Of a stretch of DNA of 64,000 nucleotides, positions 47,218 through 58,980 are shown one piece after another (within the stretch, counting starts at the first letter, position 1; every line of letters starts with the position of its first letter). The stretch is from NCBI GenBank assembly GCA_004352715.1, contig SCFE01000090.1:683196-747195 (forward strand), read 5' to 3'. The notes under the pieces were generated by a model. It saw only the letters and a program-made list of their open reading frames with translations, had not been told where the DNA came from and made no database searches. The position numbers and the translations under genes are program-made. The stretch is from Hofstenia miamia (taxonomy: Eukaryota; Xenacoelomorpha; Acoela).

Positions 47218-47632
47218 TTGCTGTTTTAATCACACTTGATGTCGAGGATTAGACAGTGAGATTTTTCATTTTGCATTAATCTATTGTGATTAGAAATAAC
47301 ATGTATTTATGTCCATTATTAATAAGTGGATTCCACATATATATGATCCATTGAAATTTGAGAGGTCCCATTGTACATTTTTTTCTTTAAATAGTATTTT
47401 CTGACACTTTAGCTTGTAGCATTGTAGTTGAAAGATAATCCCAGTGCAGCATTTGAGAAAATGCGATTCGTTGTTTTCATAAATAAGGATGAAAATGGGT
47501 CAACCTATTTGATAATCCAGATAAATTTTTATATCCGATATTCGATTCGATCCTCGATTATGAATTTTTCCATGCTGAGCTTTTACACTTTACATCTCCA
47601 CAAGGATATAATTATTATAATTGATAGGTGAA
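47218..47632. repeat. Dispersed repeat, copy 1 (415 bp, empty MITE site)
   Basis: Nearly identical to 49028-49962 once a 516-bp insertion in that copy is removed. Both copies keep a 67-residue open frame (47428-47631 and 49758-49961), but the frame has no recognisable domain and the conservation simply reflects recent duplication. No terminal repeats define it as a known transposon. Confidence 0.85.
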
Positions 47633-47914
47633 CTTTGCATGTTAAGTACATTTGAAGGCATATAAGACAAAAACTTACTTAGATAAAACTGCACTACATC
47701 AGGTTGTTTAAGCAACTTTTTAAACATGACCAACATAACTCTATGCATGTGAAATTTTTTAAGTTTTAGGTTCACTTACGTTAAATAATGGTATATTAAA
47801 AATAGTTGCAATTTAGATTTTTAATTATGATTAGGATTTTATATTTAGATGCCATGTTGAATATGAGACAGTTATTTTAATAATTACATGTACGCTTTAT
47901 AGTTGGGGTTTTCC

Positions 47915-48947
47915 CAGGGTTGCATATAGAAATGGAAATTTCCATTCCATTTACAGAGGAAATGGAAATCATTGTATGGAATGGATATTTATGGAAATGA
48001 TTTTCAAAAAGGACGTTCTCAAAACTTTTGAAAGTGTTCAAAACAGCCTAAATTTGTTTAAATAAATTTTAAAAACAGTTACAAAGGCATTAAAATAACT
48101 AAAATAAGTCTGAATCATACAAAGCAGAGCGAATACTACGACAAAATTTGATTAAAATCCAATGATATTGGAAAACAATAATCGCATCAACACACTAGTA
48201 CTTCCATAAGTATGGAATTTGTCGCCCCTGAATTCAGATATATTAAAGTTTGCGCCGTTTGTGACATCTAACATTTTTTTCAAATTCCGGTTCCAACCCT
48301 GTATGTGCATTTATACATTTTTTTTAAAAATATTTAATGACACTGCAATTAATAGAATTATTTAAAGAAATTTTGTGATGCATGTAAATTTTCTGCATGA
48401 CTATAACCATATATCATCACCTTGCGTATATGAATTTAAATTATTTAATTTTAATTCAATTTTGAATAGGACTAGAATTGAAATAATTACTAGATATGAA
48501 ATTGAAATAGCCTTTTTTAAGGTAAGTATCAAAAGCATTACAAAATTCTATTGTTTACCTTAGCAGTTATAACCAAACCAATTACTGTAGGTGTCTGAAA
48601 ATACTTCTGAATTCTGTTCACAATGGTTCTTATGGACCACTCAATCCCATGGAACTGGAAGTAAATATTTCAGTTGACTGGGACTAACATGAGACTGGGG
48701 CCAAAAATGAATAACCTGGAGCCAATTTCGATCAAAATATAATATGAAAACTTTCATGATATTGGAATGGATGCAAATCCACTGGGACTAAATGGGATTG
48801 GAACCAGTAAAATTTTGGTTGCACAGAACCCTGCTCATTAGCTCTAAGAGTTATGGAAAGTTGTGGAAATTAATGGTAAAATATGGAAATGTTTTTAAAA
48901 TAGTTGTGGAAATGGAAAACAATTTTATTTCCATATATGCAAGTCTG
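47915..48947. mobile_element. Non-autonomous hAT-type transposon, 1033 bp
   Basis: The left end CAGGGTTGCATATAGAAATG (47915) and the right end (reads inwards CAGACTTGCATATATGGAAA, ending 48947) are imperfect inverted repeats starting with CAG. The 8-bp word GGTTTTCC flanks both sides exactly (47907-47914 and 48948-48955), the hAT-type 8-bp duplication. The word ATGGAAAT is scattered near both ends and may be a repeated binding motif. The interior has short open frames only and no transposase motif, so it would need a transposase in trans. Confidence 0.87.
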
Positions 48948-49027
48948 GGTTTTCCTGTAAGTTTTTGTTCGTTTCGTTTAAATGCTGATTGTTTAGAATT
49001 TGGAGAATGTTAAGTTAAAGTTGGGTG

Positions 49028-49962
49028 TTGCTGTTTTAATCACACTTGACGTCGAGGATTATAGACAGTGAGATTTTTCATTTTGCATTAATCTATTGTG
49101 ATTAGAAATAACATGTATTTATGTCCATTATTAATAAGTGGATTCAAAATACCGTATTTACCCGTCTATAAGCCGCATCCGTAGATAAGCCGCACCTCGA
49201 GTTTGGGATAAGATTTTTAGGAAAAAAAGTTTTTTGAGCAAAATAAAAATCCATAAGCACTGAATCAATGAAATATATTTATTTACATTATTCAGATATT
49301 TCTTACAACTTTAAAGTGTAATTTTAAGTCCGATTCCTGTATTTAATAATTTAATAACTGTAACAAGTAAAGTACTGACGTGTCTTCAATAATAACTAAG
49401 AGTACATTTTATTTCTAAATTAATAGTACATTCTAATGCTTTAATATTGTTTTATTTTTAATAAATTAATTGTTTGTCTTTTAAACAAGGATATTACTTT
49501 ACTTCAATGTATATTACAGCAAGATCCCGTACTTTAGTTTACAATATCTGTGCAAATTAGGTATCTTCGCGAGATGTTTTTCAAGTGTTTCCGTAGATAA
49601 GCCGCACTCCCGCTTTGAGAGCAATTTTTCGTGGAAAAAGGTGCGGCTTATACACGGGTAAATACGGTAAATATGATCCATTGAAATTTGAGAGGTCCCA
49701 TTGTACATTTTTTTCTTTAAATAGTATTTTCTGACACTTTAGCTTGTAGCATTGTAGTTGAAAGATAATCCCAGTGCAGCATTTGAGAAAATGCGATTCG
49801 TTGTTTTCATAAATAAGGATGAAAATGGGTCAACCTATTTGATAATCCAGATAAATTTTTATATCCGATTTTCGATTCGATCCTCGATTATGAATTTCTC
49901 CATGCTGAGCTTTTACACTTTACATCTCCACAAGGATATAATTATTATAATTTATAGGTGAA
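49028..49962. repeat. Dispersed repeat, copy 2 (filled by a 516-bp MITE)
   Basis: Matches 47218-47632 on both sides of an insertion at 49150-49669. The outer flanks differ from copy 1, so this is a true duplication 1.8 kb away, not an N-join artefact. Confidence 0.85.
49152..49667. mobile_element. MITE, 516 bp, TA duplication, CCGTATTTACCCG ends
   Basis: CCGTATTTACCCGTCTATAA (49152) is inverted at the other end, which reads inwards CCGTATTTACCCGTGTATAA and ends at 49667, both followed by GCCGCA. TA flanks each side (49150-49151 and 49668-49669). The words ATAAGCCGCA and GTAGATAAGCCGCAC repeat near both ends. The paralogous repeat at 47218-47632 lacks the insert, giving an empty-site control. 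Ends of this look occur in many animal genomes; I do not assign the superfamily. Confidence 0.9.
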
Positions 49963-52900
49963 TAGTTAAACGTAATAATGAAAAATTACGTTAAATCTTT
50001 TTTGCATTCTTGTTAAATGGTGTAGATTTTACTAAAAAGTTTGTATATGAAAATATTTTTCCAATGAGAAATCCGACTTTTGTAAAAACATTAAAATTCT
50101 TTTCATACCTAATGTTCAGATAATGAAGTGGTCTCGGCTAGTTTACTTTCTGTAGATAAACTGCCTGAGCTCCTCCATAAAGAAAAATAACCAATAAGTT
50201 GAAAATATTGATTCCTCTGCTGAATTAATGATGTTCCAGTTAATTTGATTTTATCAAAACAACTTTTGGAATTTTGTGAGAAACGATGCTTGGTAGTTCT
50301 CCTTTGCATATTTTGTTGTCTTGTGACGAGGGCCGTGACTTACTCTTATTGTGTTTTTGACCCGTGACTCGGTGTGGCACAGCCGGTCCGATTGACTCAT
50401 TGAGATCTTTGTTAATTGCTTTTTTGAGCATCGAAAATCGTAATACTGTGATATAATTAAGTTTGCGGATGACCTTAGTCTATCATTATTTTAAGTAATG
50501 AATTGACGTACATAAGAATATCTTATCGCTCGTTTAGAAGCTTCAAGTTTAATTTTCATACATTTCAGCTTTGTTTGAACAAGGTTTCGCTCTCTTTTTT
50601 TGCAAGACCGTGTTTTCCTAGTAAAAGTATTTTATTTATACTGTCGGGGTTACTCTACCAGTCAACAGACTGAAGAGTGCGTGTCAACAGATCAAGTCCG
50701 TGACTCCCCCCTGGAAGTGTGCCCGCTAGGGCCGGATTAATCATGCTTGACCTCTGGCGACCCCTGGCACTGTAGAGTGCTGATCTGTGTTGAGTCTGAT
50801 CAGCAGAGAGTGAAGCCGAAGGCTGAGCTTCATGAGATGGTTGCGCCTCTCCAGCTTTCGCCAACCAAGGCTACTAACTGTCTGCCTGTTATACAGATCC
50901 ATTTATACTGTAATTACTAAGGCACCCAATTTTGACCGAAAAATTACGATTTTTTGACCGAAAGATTCTTCAATTCTGATTATATTTTGGGGATTAAGGG
51001 AAAAATCCATTTTATTTATTACTATTTATTGCTGTTGAATCTGACCAGAGTTTTTCGATCAGGTCTACCTGGATTAATCAGGCCAGGTTTGAATCGTTAT
51101 AAATCAAGCCCAGGTGAAAACAGGATCGGAATCAGATTTGATAATATCAATATAGTTTGATCAATTTATATCATTTTGGTTTTATTAAATGGAAAAGTCT
51201 TGATATAAATCAGTCTAGTTTTGGTACCAGTACTTTACTTAACTGCTTTCCTTCATTACATATGTGAAATGTGTCATAGAATATCAAAAGCGATACATAA
51301 AAATACATCATTATTGTCCATTGCAAATGTTTTATTGATTTTGACTAACTAAAACCGATGTTTGCATGCAGGTGCAGTGTAAAAGAAAAGGGAAAATATT
51401 ATTCAAGCAGAGGCACATGCTACTTTTATAACATCCATTCCTCTATGAACATCAGGATTACACATGGTTAAATCAGGTCAGGTTTGATAACAAAGCAGGT
51501 CTGGTCAGGTCTGAAGTACAGGTGAACTCATCAGTACTATTTATCAGCAGTGGTTCAAATGTACGATAACTTTTTCAAGCAGAAAATTTTTCCTTTGCAC
51601 ACTATTGTAATTTTGCGAATATGGCTGGACTGATATCTGGGATAGTACACTTGACTATATTCGTCAAATTATTTTCGTTGAATATAATCCCCAAGTGCCC
51701 ATCGATTCTCTTTGAAGTCAATATGACTCTTGTAGCTTGCGAGTTCCTATGGCTTTTCTTAAAATTTCTTTTCTGGACGGACTAATTCATTGCACAGGAT
51801 GGACAACAGTTTATCATTTGAGGTACATATGAACGCAGTTGGAAAGGTGCGTGCGCACAATTTCCTTATTCTTCACCTTGTCGGTTTTAGTATGCTTTGG
51901 CACCCAGTGAAACTATTAACACATGTATAACGCTGAAAACATAAGCCTGTGCTTTTCTCGCAAGACTTTTGCAATAGCACAGCGTTCATTGGTTCGTCCA
52001 CTATGTTAACCAGCTATGAGCGCCACTGGTTTATCTTTGTGTGTAGTTCTTTGAAATTGCAGTCGGTGAGAAAAACAGCTATCAATTTCTAAGAAATAGC
52101 CATTTCTAACAACTGATTGTATACATTTGACTTTATTGCAGAAATTGCAAATTTTGACTTTATTTTTGAAAAGTGTTAATTTTGACTGTATTGATCATAT
52201 TGATTTTTATAATTTTTCCGAAATATTTAATGAATTTTTTCTCTTTTCTATCTAAAATAATGTATCTCGAAAGAATTGAGAACATTTCTAATGCATGCAT
52301 GTGATATAAAATTCATTGTATTTGAAGAAACAAGTGGACATTCGAATGTGTTATCCCTGCAGCCTCAGGTGCAGTCATATGGCGTCGATAATGAGATATT
52401 TAACAGCAATCGGATTTCAGCGATTGATTTTATAGTTTAATATTATACATCAATTTGGAAAAAATCCTCTTCATGTGAATAAAGATTACTTTTCCTTTGA
52501 ATTTATAAGTGTTGCTTTATTAAATATCCACATATAGGTACATTGTAATATTTCGCTGTGTTTTACCAATTTTAATTGTATGTGATTTTATCTACAGTAT
52601 TCATTTCACATTATTTAAGCAATTTGTTAGCCTACTATTAATAGATATATATTTACATTAATTATTTTTATTTATTCTAAATGGTGTTTCCGAACGCGGT
52701 TTACAGCCGCCCTCCCACCCTTTTTTCAAATTCAATGTTAACAATTTGCGAACTTGCTTATTTCGTATATGCTGTAAATTATTCACAAACATTGAAACTA
52801 TTTTACGTTACTACTGTCAATTAATTAATAATTTTGCTTATTTTCTGTGATATATTCCTTGGTGTTATTCTGATATTTATTGGCGTCCCGATCTCTTGAT

Positions 52901-53490
52901 TTTGAATTTTTTAGCCTCTGATTTATACTTCTCTCTATCGCAAGATATTTATTTGCAATGTTAATACTGATAAACATTTAGAAGTGTTAAAATTGCTGGT
53001 CGCCTATAAGTTAATTTGTTTTGCTTGAGTACTCTTAGGTTTCCCGAATCGCATTTTTAACTAAGATTTTAGGTTATAATAATCATAGTAAATTGTCCCC
53101 TTTGCTAATATATTTTGTTTTATTTCTAACTTTTGTTTTTATAATTCGATGTGTAACTAATAGGTCATCGCTTTTGGTAGAGAAGGCTACTGGCAGCCCA
53201 AATCGGCTGTCCCGAAGGAATTATAGGAATTATGTGTAAGGCTTTTTCATATAATATTTCAATCTATGGCTTCCTACTTGAGAGTTAGGGTTTTAGCTCC
53301 TTGATTCCACTTCGGTCAAAGGCTGCTCCACTATCACTTCCCTAGTTATTGTTTTTTGAGCTTATAATTTTATCCAACATTGCCTCGCTCGTTTGCAGCT
53401 ACAATTCAATTACAATTTAATACTCTCCAGTTTCTTGTTTTTGGTCAAATTTCTTATAGTGGAGTGATGTATTCATGTCCCTAAGAGCGA
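49963..53490. other. Non-coding DNA with GC-richer patches, no supported gene
   Basis: A clear GC-rich island lies at about 50645-50890 (listed separately). The word CAGGTC and relatives recur at 51060-51115 and 51470-51530. A GC-richer patch at 53160-53400 has no readable protein. Overlapping minus-strand open frames at 50109-50431 have no family I can name. Confidence 0.45.
50645..50890. other. GC-rich island of unknown nature
   Basis: About 250 bases stand out sharply from the A/T-rich background. A minus-strand open frame (50864-50655, 69 residues) covers most of it, with low-complexity AQPSHEAQPSAS and no known domain. It could be a fragment of a young repeat or a promoter-like island; nothing seen decides. 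Confidence 0.35.
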
Positions 53491-53491
53491 T

Positions 53492-53519
53492 TATATATAT
53501 ATATATATATATATATATA
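53492..53519. repeat. (TA)n microsatellite
   Basis: A TA run of about 28 bases in non-coding background. Confidence 0.93.
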
Positions 53520-54432
53520 ATGATAAAAATGCATTTCAGCAGTGTTCATAAGATAAAAATCAATCGTGTTCAAACACTTTTTTTGATTGTCCTTGAATAA
53601 GTTCATAAAAACTTTCAAGTTTATGGGAAGAAACAGTTTACTTGTCATAAGATATGAGATTTTTTCATGAATAGTAAATAAATGTTAGTTTTATAATATT
53701 TTAGAAGAAAATTTTTAAATCACCCCGACGTCAATATTTGCTGCATTCGCTGATATTACATTTCTCGTTTAGTTTGCTGGAACAATTCATATTTGCTCAT
53801 TTTGAATTTGTTGAGAAATATATGGATAGTTTACGTGGTCGTATTGAAGTTTACTGTCTACATAACAACCACTTCTTTGAGAATGTATTTAGAGCCTTCG
53901 ACACATTTTGGTAGGAATTATCGGTTTCTGAAATTATATTTTTTTAAATTTTTATTTAAGTCTATTCGTTATTGTATATTAATGGCTAATGACGAAATTT
54001 ATGTACGGCTATTAAGACTTTGTAATTGCTACAGTGAGCTATGATACAGAGTGTTAGCATGAACTCGTTCTTAAGATATGTGCTAAGCGACACGATGATA
54101 TTGTAAATTCAATATGCTTCCGAAATGCTTTTTTGAAAACTAATCACTGAATGTTATATTTAGTCCGAAATTTTCTAAAATGATATTAAAATTTAGTGTT
54201 GTCTGCCAGGAATGATATTCATATTTAAAGTTTAAATGTTTGTTCTTTGCTTTAAGTTACACAAATCTGTTCCTATTTCCTGTTAACAGAGACATGAAAC
54301 GGATATACATGCAGTACTAAGCAGAGATGTAAACCGGTCTGAAAATTGTCGACTCGATCATTACCGGTGCCAAACGAAGCCGGTTGACCGGCCGGTCTGA
54401 CTGGTAAAGTATTTTTCTAAGTCTAGGTAAAT

Positions 54433-54461
54433 TATACATATATATATATATATATATATGC

Positions 54462-54498
<37 letters not shown>
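54433..54498. repeat. (TA)n microsatellite with central ATGCAT
   Basis: About 65 bases of TA broken once by ATGCATG. It directly follows a hAT-like start word (CAGAGATGTAAACCGG at about 54320) and may have overrun an element. Confidence 0.92.
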
Positions 54499-54500
<2 letters not shown>

Positions 54501-57500
54501 GGTTTCACTTAGAATTTGAGATATTTATTGTCAACTTCTAGTGAGTCTTGGAAAACACTTAGTGCAAAATTGGCATGTAGATTCATATTGTGAGTGATGT
54601 ATCTTCTCCACATGTGACGGAGTGCTCATTCACAAGATCAGTTATCACAGCTTAATGACTCCATATCAAAGGCACCGGAAGATTCCTTCAAGGGGGAATC
54701 ATTTTAAAGGGAGAGGGTTTACCCTTTATGCTTTATTAAAATTATATTTTTATGAATGAAAATTTTTTGTACGTTTTTACATACATGTAAATCTCTTCTG
54801 TCAAATAATGAGTCTCATCAGTATTTTGGCACAAAGCAATGCTGCTCTTTCCTCTTGCATATACTATATTAATACATATGTTGATGTGTTGAATTTTTCA
54901 TGACGGTTGTTTGACGTGGATGAAAATTTGATTTATTTTAAACATATATAACATCTTTTACCCTTTTAAGAAAACTACCCCTGTCTACTGAGAATTCTTC
55001 CGGCGTCCCTGTCAATATCTTTATCTAAATACTCAAAATACTCATGAATAAATTGATGAACAGAAGAAGAAAATTTATGTCTCTAATAAAGGTGGCTCAG
55101 AAACCACTCGCATTCTTTTTGGATCTAACAGAATTTGTCCAGTATTTCAACGTCTAACTTATTTTCTTGTTAATATACGCATTTATCTTTTCATACAGTT
55201 TCTCTCACTACTCTTTTCCTACATATTTTTGTGCTGCACTAATTTCAGAATTCCTACTCGGTTTTCGTTTGCAGGGCTTGATTTTTTTGTCAATGTTGAA
55301 TATAAGCAAATGATGTTATCAGTGGTGGATTTAAGGGGGGGGGGACTATGGGACTGCAGTCCCCCCATGAAGAAGTAAAATAGAATGCAGCTATTAGGGT
55401 AATTTGTGGAATCTTAGAAAAAATTGGAAAATTCCAAATTGGTGTCAAATTTCTTCATTCCATTTGCAAAATATTTGGCAAATTTTTCAAAAAACGGACA
55501 AATTTTCCTAAAATTTACAAATTTTGCAAAGATTCGGAAAATATCTGTCAAACTTTCCACTTTTAAATAATTTTAAAAATATATCTGACACTTTTCTCGA
55601 AAATACCACAGATCTATGCCCAAAAAGTACAAATCGTTGTTACCTTATGAGAAATCTAAAAAACGTCCTCACTCTTTTTGTGAAGTTATTGAATAGCTCT
55701 CCACATTTCAGATGTTCTGTACACCCAAGGTGTTTGTTAAAAGCCCTGTAGAGTCATTAAGACACAATCTTGTTACACGTCAACAACAATGAAGCATCAT
55801 TCAACCTACACGGTATGGGTTGTGATTCATTGATATTTGTTAAGAAGTTAGCATCCTGAATGTCATAAAAAACTATAAATTCTTTATTTCAGATTCTGAA
55901 AACTGGCGGATTTAGTCTAGGGATACTGAAATCGATTCCCAAGTGATAATTTTTCTTCAACATACTAAATTTACTATATCACACATTTCAAATGATGTTC
56001 AAAATGTATTCATAATTTATTGATTTTAATAATTTTTTAAAATTTTAGCATTTTTGTACCAAATTTTTAAGAAATTCTGAAATTATGTACACTATTTTAC
56101 ATTAATTGCTGTACAAAATAAATACCCATTCTATTTAAAAACCTAGTAATAATAGGAATTCATCATCTCCCTCATCTTAGTATTTTGTCTCGATGCTAGT
56201 CTTGCAAACATGCAACTTTATTCTTACATATAACTTTATTAAGCAGCTGAGATAATTAAATTCTCAAATTCTGATTTGTTAAGAATCACGAGGTTCAAAA
56301 TTATTGATGTGATACCTCCAGTTCTAGACCTTTATTCTATACTCGAATAATTTGAAATTGAAATTACTGATGTTACATAAAAAATTAATGCTAAAGATTG
56401 ATCAACAACCAATGCAATTAAAAATAATTCAGTAAAATTATTTGTTTTAATGTGTTTCTCTCTCTCCAGATTTAACAAGACAATGATGGTGGTTTAGTCG
56501 ATAGAGTCCTGAAGAAATTGACCTGATCTCAATACCAGATCTACGCGACTGGTGGCAGTACCGGGGAAAAAAGCCCAACATGAGACATGATCAGTACCAG
56601 ACCGGGACCAACTTTTCAATTTCAACTGAAACTGATAATAATATATGTTTGATATTATGGTATAATTGTCAAGCTAAAATACGTTTTTATCTCCATTCAA
56701 TATTCTGTTTTGTTAATGCATAGTTTTGGCACACTAAATTTTAGTACGTGACCAGAAATAGATGTATCTATAAATATTAAATTTGATACATTAAAAAATA
56801 AATGGTATTTCAAAACGAATTTGAAGAAACTCAAACCCAGTAATAGAAAGTCTGAAGTAGAAGATCATCAATACCTTTAAAACTGTTATCTCAACATGTA
56901 CAGAAATATATGAGGAATCGAAATTTAGTCAAGTCTAGAATGAAAAATAATATGCAAAAATGGAATTTTGGACTTCAGTCAGTACTCCTATCAGAAATTT
57001 CTAAATCCGCCCATGGATTTTATTATTTCTGTGCAATTAAAAATTGCATATCTGAGATAACTATGTACATTTTAAGGCTTTGGAAAAAAATCTTATTAAA
57101 ATTGTTTTTTACACAATTTACTATTAATTTTACCTATAAGTATAATTTTATTCCGTTCACAGCTCACAATTTCATCATAATTTTGATGAAATTATAGCAG
57201 AATATCAATCCGTATTTTTAATATAGCAATTAATTTCAGCAAGCTTTCTGGGGTTAGCCCATCTTGGATATCGTTCTTCATTTATTTTAATATTTTCCTG
57301 AAATCATACACTGATGAAGAACATAGAAAAACTTTAGTTCTCTGTATGTTTTTCTTGGCCCTTGAATCTGTAAATCTGTAAATTCATATTTACATGTTTA
57401 ATATCAATAAATAAATATTTAAGATATTTATGAACAAGTTTATTATTCAAACGAAAATGTCTTATTTTGTACAATTAAGTTATTAATTATTTCACAATGT

Positions 57501-58329
57501 TTCAACAAATAGGTTAAAATTATTTGTCCGATTCCTGGTAATTTAAAAACTTTCATAAATATCAAATTAAATAAATCTTAAATATAACCAATTTCTTTCA
57601 CAGTGGGCGTGGGTAATCATTGGAATAGCTTCAACGAAAATGTCCTTAATGCGAACTATTTCAAAATTCAAGAAGCTCCTTAAGAAAAATGTGTCTCTGT
57701 GATTATGTATATGATACAGTGAAATCTGAAACTTATTCTAACTAAGTCTATTTATAGTAATTCAATTCTTCGTTTGTACCATTCACCACGACTGAAGGCT
57801 CCTCTTTGGTTGGAATTCATATCCTTTCCTGATAGACACGTTGCAACGGCTCTACGTTTCTTTCAGAATCTCTCCTTGGTTCTTAATAGTCATAAAGGCA
57901 ACTCAGGGTTTGTAATGAATGGTTTTATTTTCTCGTTCCTTTCAAATGGTTTCAAACTTCCTGTATATAATGTCATTCTTGTTGTTCTTTCTAAATATAT
58001 TCATAGTTTCAATCTATTTTTATTCTCATTTTTAAAAGTTAATGCATATTTTTAGAATTAGTTTTATACGAAAAGTTGGACATAAGCAGAACTAATATAG
58101 TGGGCATTCTCTGTTGCGTGGGTTAACAATTTGAAAATTATTATGAAAAATATTATTTTTAATAACTTTTGTGAAGATTTAGATAACCGATATTTTGAAA
58201 CTAAAACAAATACTGAATTGAAAGAAGTCTTCAAACTCTTCAAATGAGCCTAGAAAAATTTGAAATAATAATAGATCTAATGCTTTGATCTCATTTATAA
58301 ATTGTTTGTTGAGACGAAGCGTGTGTTTG

Positions 58330-58332
<3 letters not shown>

Positions 58333-58363
<31 letters not shown>
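58333..58363. repeat. (TA)n microsatellite
   Basis: A TA run of about 30 bases in non-coding background. Confidence 0.93.
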
Positions 58364-58367
<4 letters not shown>

Positions 58368-58980
58368 ATGTTCTTTGAAACATTGCAATTGATCCAAGAT
58401 GTGATCAAACTTAAACAAATAGAAGGACCCAGAATCTGAAATTACAATGTGAGTTAGTTAACTATATATATTTTCTACGCCAACCGTAACATTTGAGTGA
58501 AAATCCTACTTAAGAAAGTCGGCAACAGTCTTGGTTGAAAAAAATCAATAACATTTCTGATACTTACTAATCAAGTTAGTAAGTAGTTTAAAATTGTTAA
58601 AAAAGTGATCGCATTAATTGAACAGCGAACTGTATTTCTGTAAATTGGAAGTATTTGAAATGCAATGGAAAATGTAAAATCTGTTTTCTGAATGCAAACA
58701 TAACATAGAACATTTTAATAGCTAAAAATATTACTTGTATTATATAATGTGGGAATCGTGAGTCTTGTCAACTAAAGAACGCGCAAAGAAATAATCACAT
58801 TGAAAAAAACAGCTAAAGAACAAAGTAAATTGCTAGAGAAACAGAGAACTCATAAAGGAACGAAGAAATTTTCCTGAAAATCAAAGAAAATGACAATTCT
58901 AAATATAAAATCCAACACCAGAACTAAATCCAACTGTGAATACTGTCAAGATTAAAATACATCGGCAGTCCTTTAGTTTA

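Larger units (their letters stand above)
53520..58980. other. Mostly AT-rich non-coding DNA
   Basis: No gene was recognised. Notable items are CCGGT words clustered at 54330-54405 beside a (TA)n tract (54433-54498), a poly-G run of about ten at 55335-55345 followed by the palindrome GGGACTGCAGTCCC, and TTTGGCAAATTT-like repeats at 55430-55560. A tail-like ATCAATAAATAAATATTT lies near 57400. Another (TA)n tract is at 58333-58363. Confidence 0.5.

Noticed and set aside
47428-47631. 67-residue open frame conserved between two repeat copies
   Set aside because: The whole 415-bp block is conserved equally, including non-coding parts; no domain or start context supports a gene.
50109-50431. Overlapping minus-strand open frames as a host exon
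   Set aside because: No recognisable domain, frames conflict and no splice structure could be supported.
56483-56560. Possible tRNA-derived SINE head (TGGTTTAGTCGATAGAGTCC)
   Set aside because: It is A-box-like, but the expected B box is only partly matched and no tail or second copy was seen.
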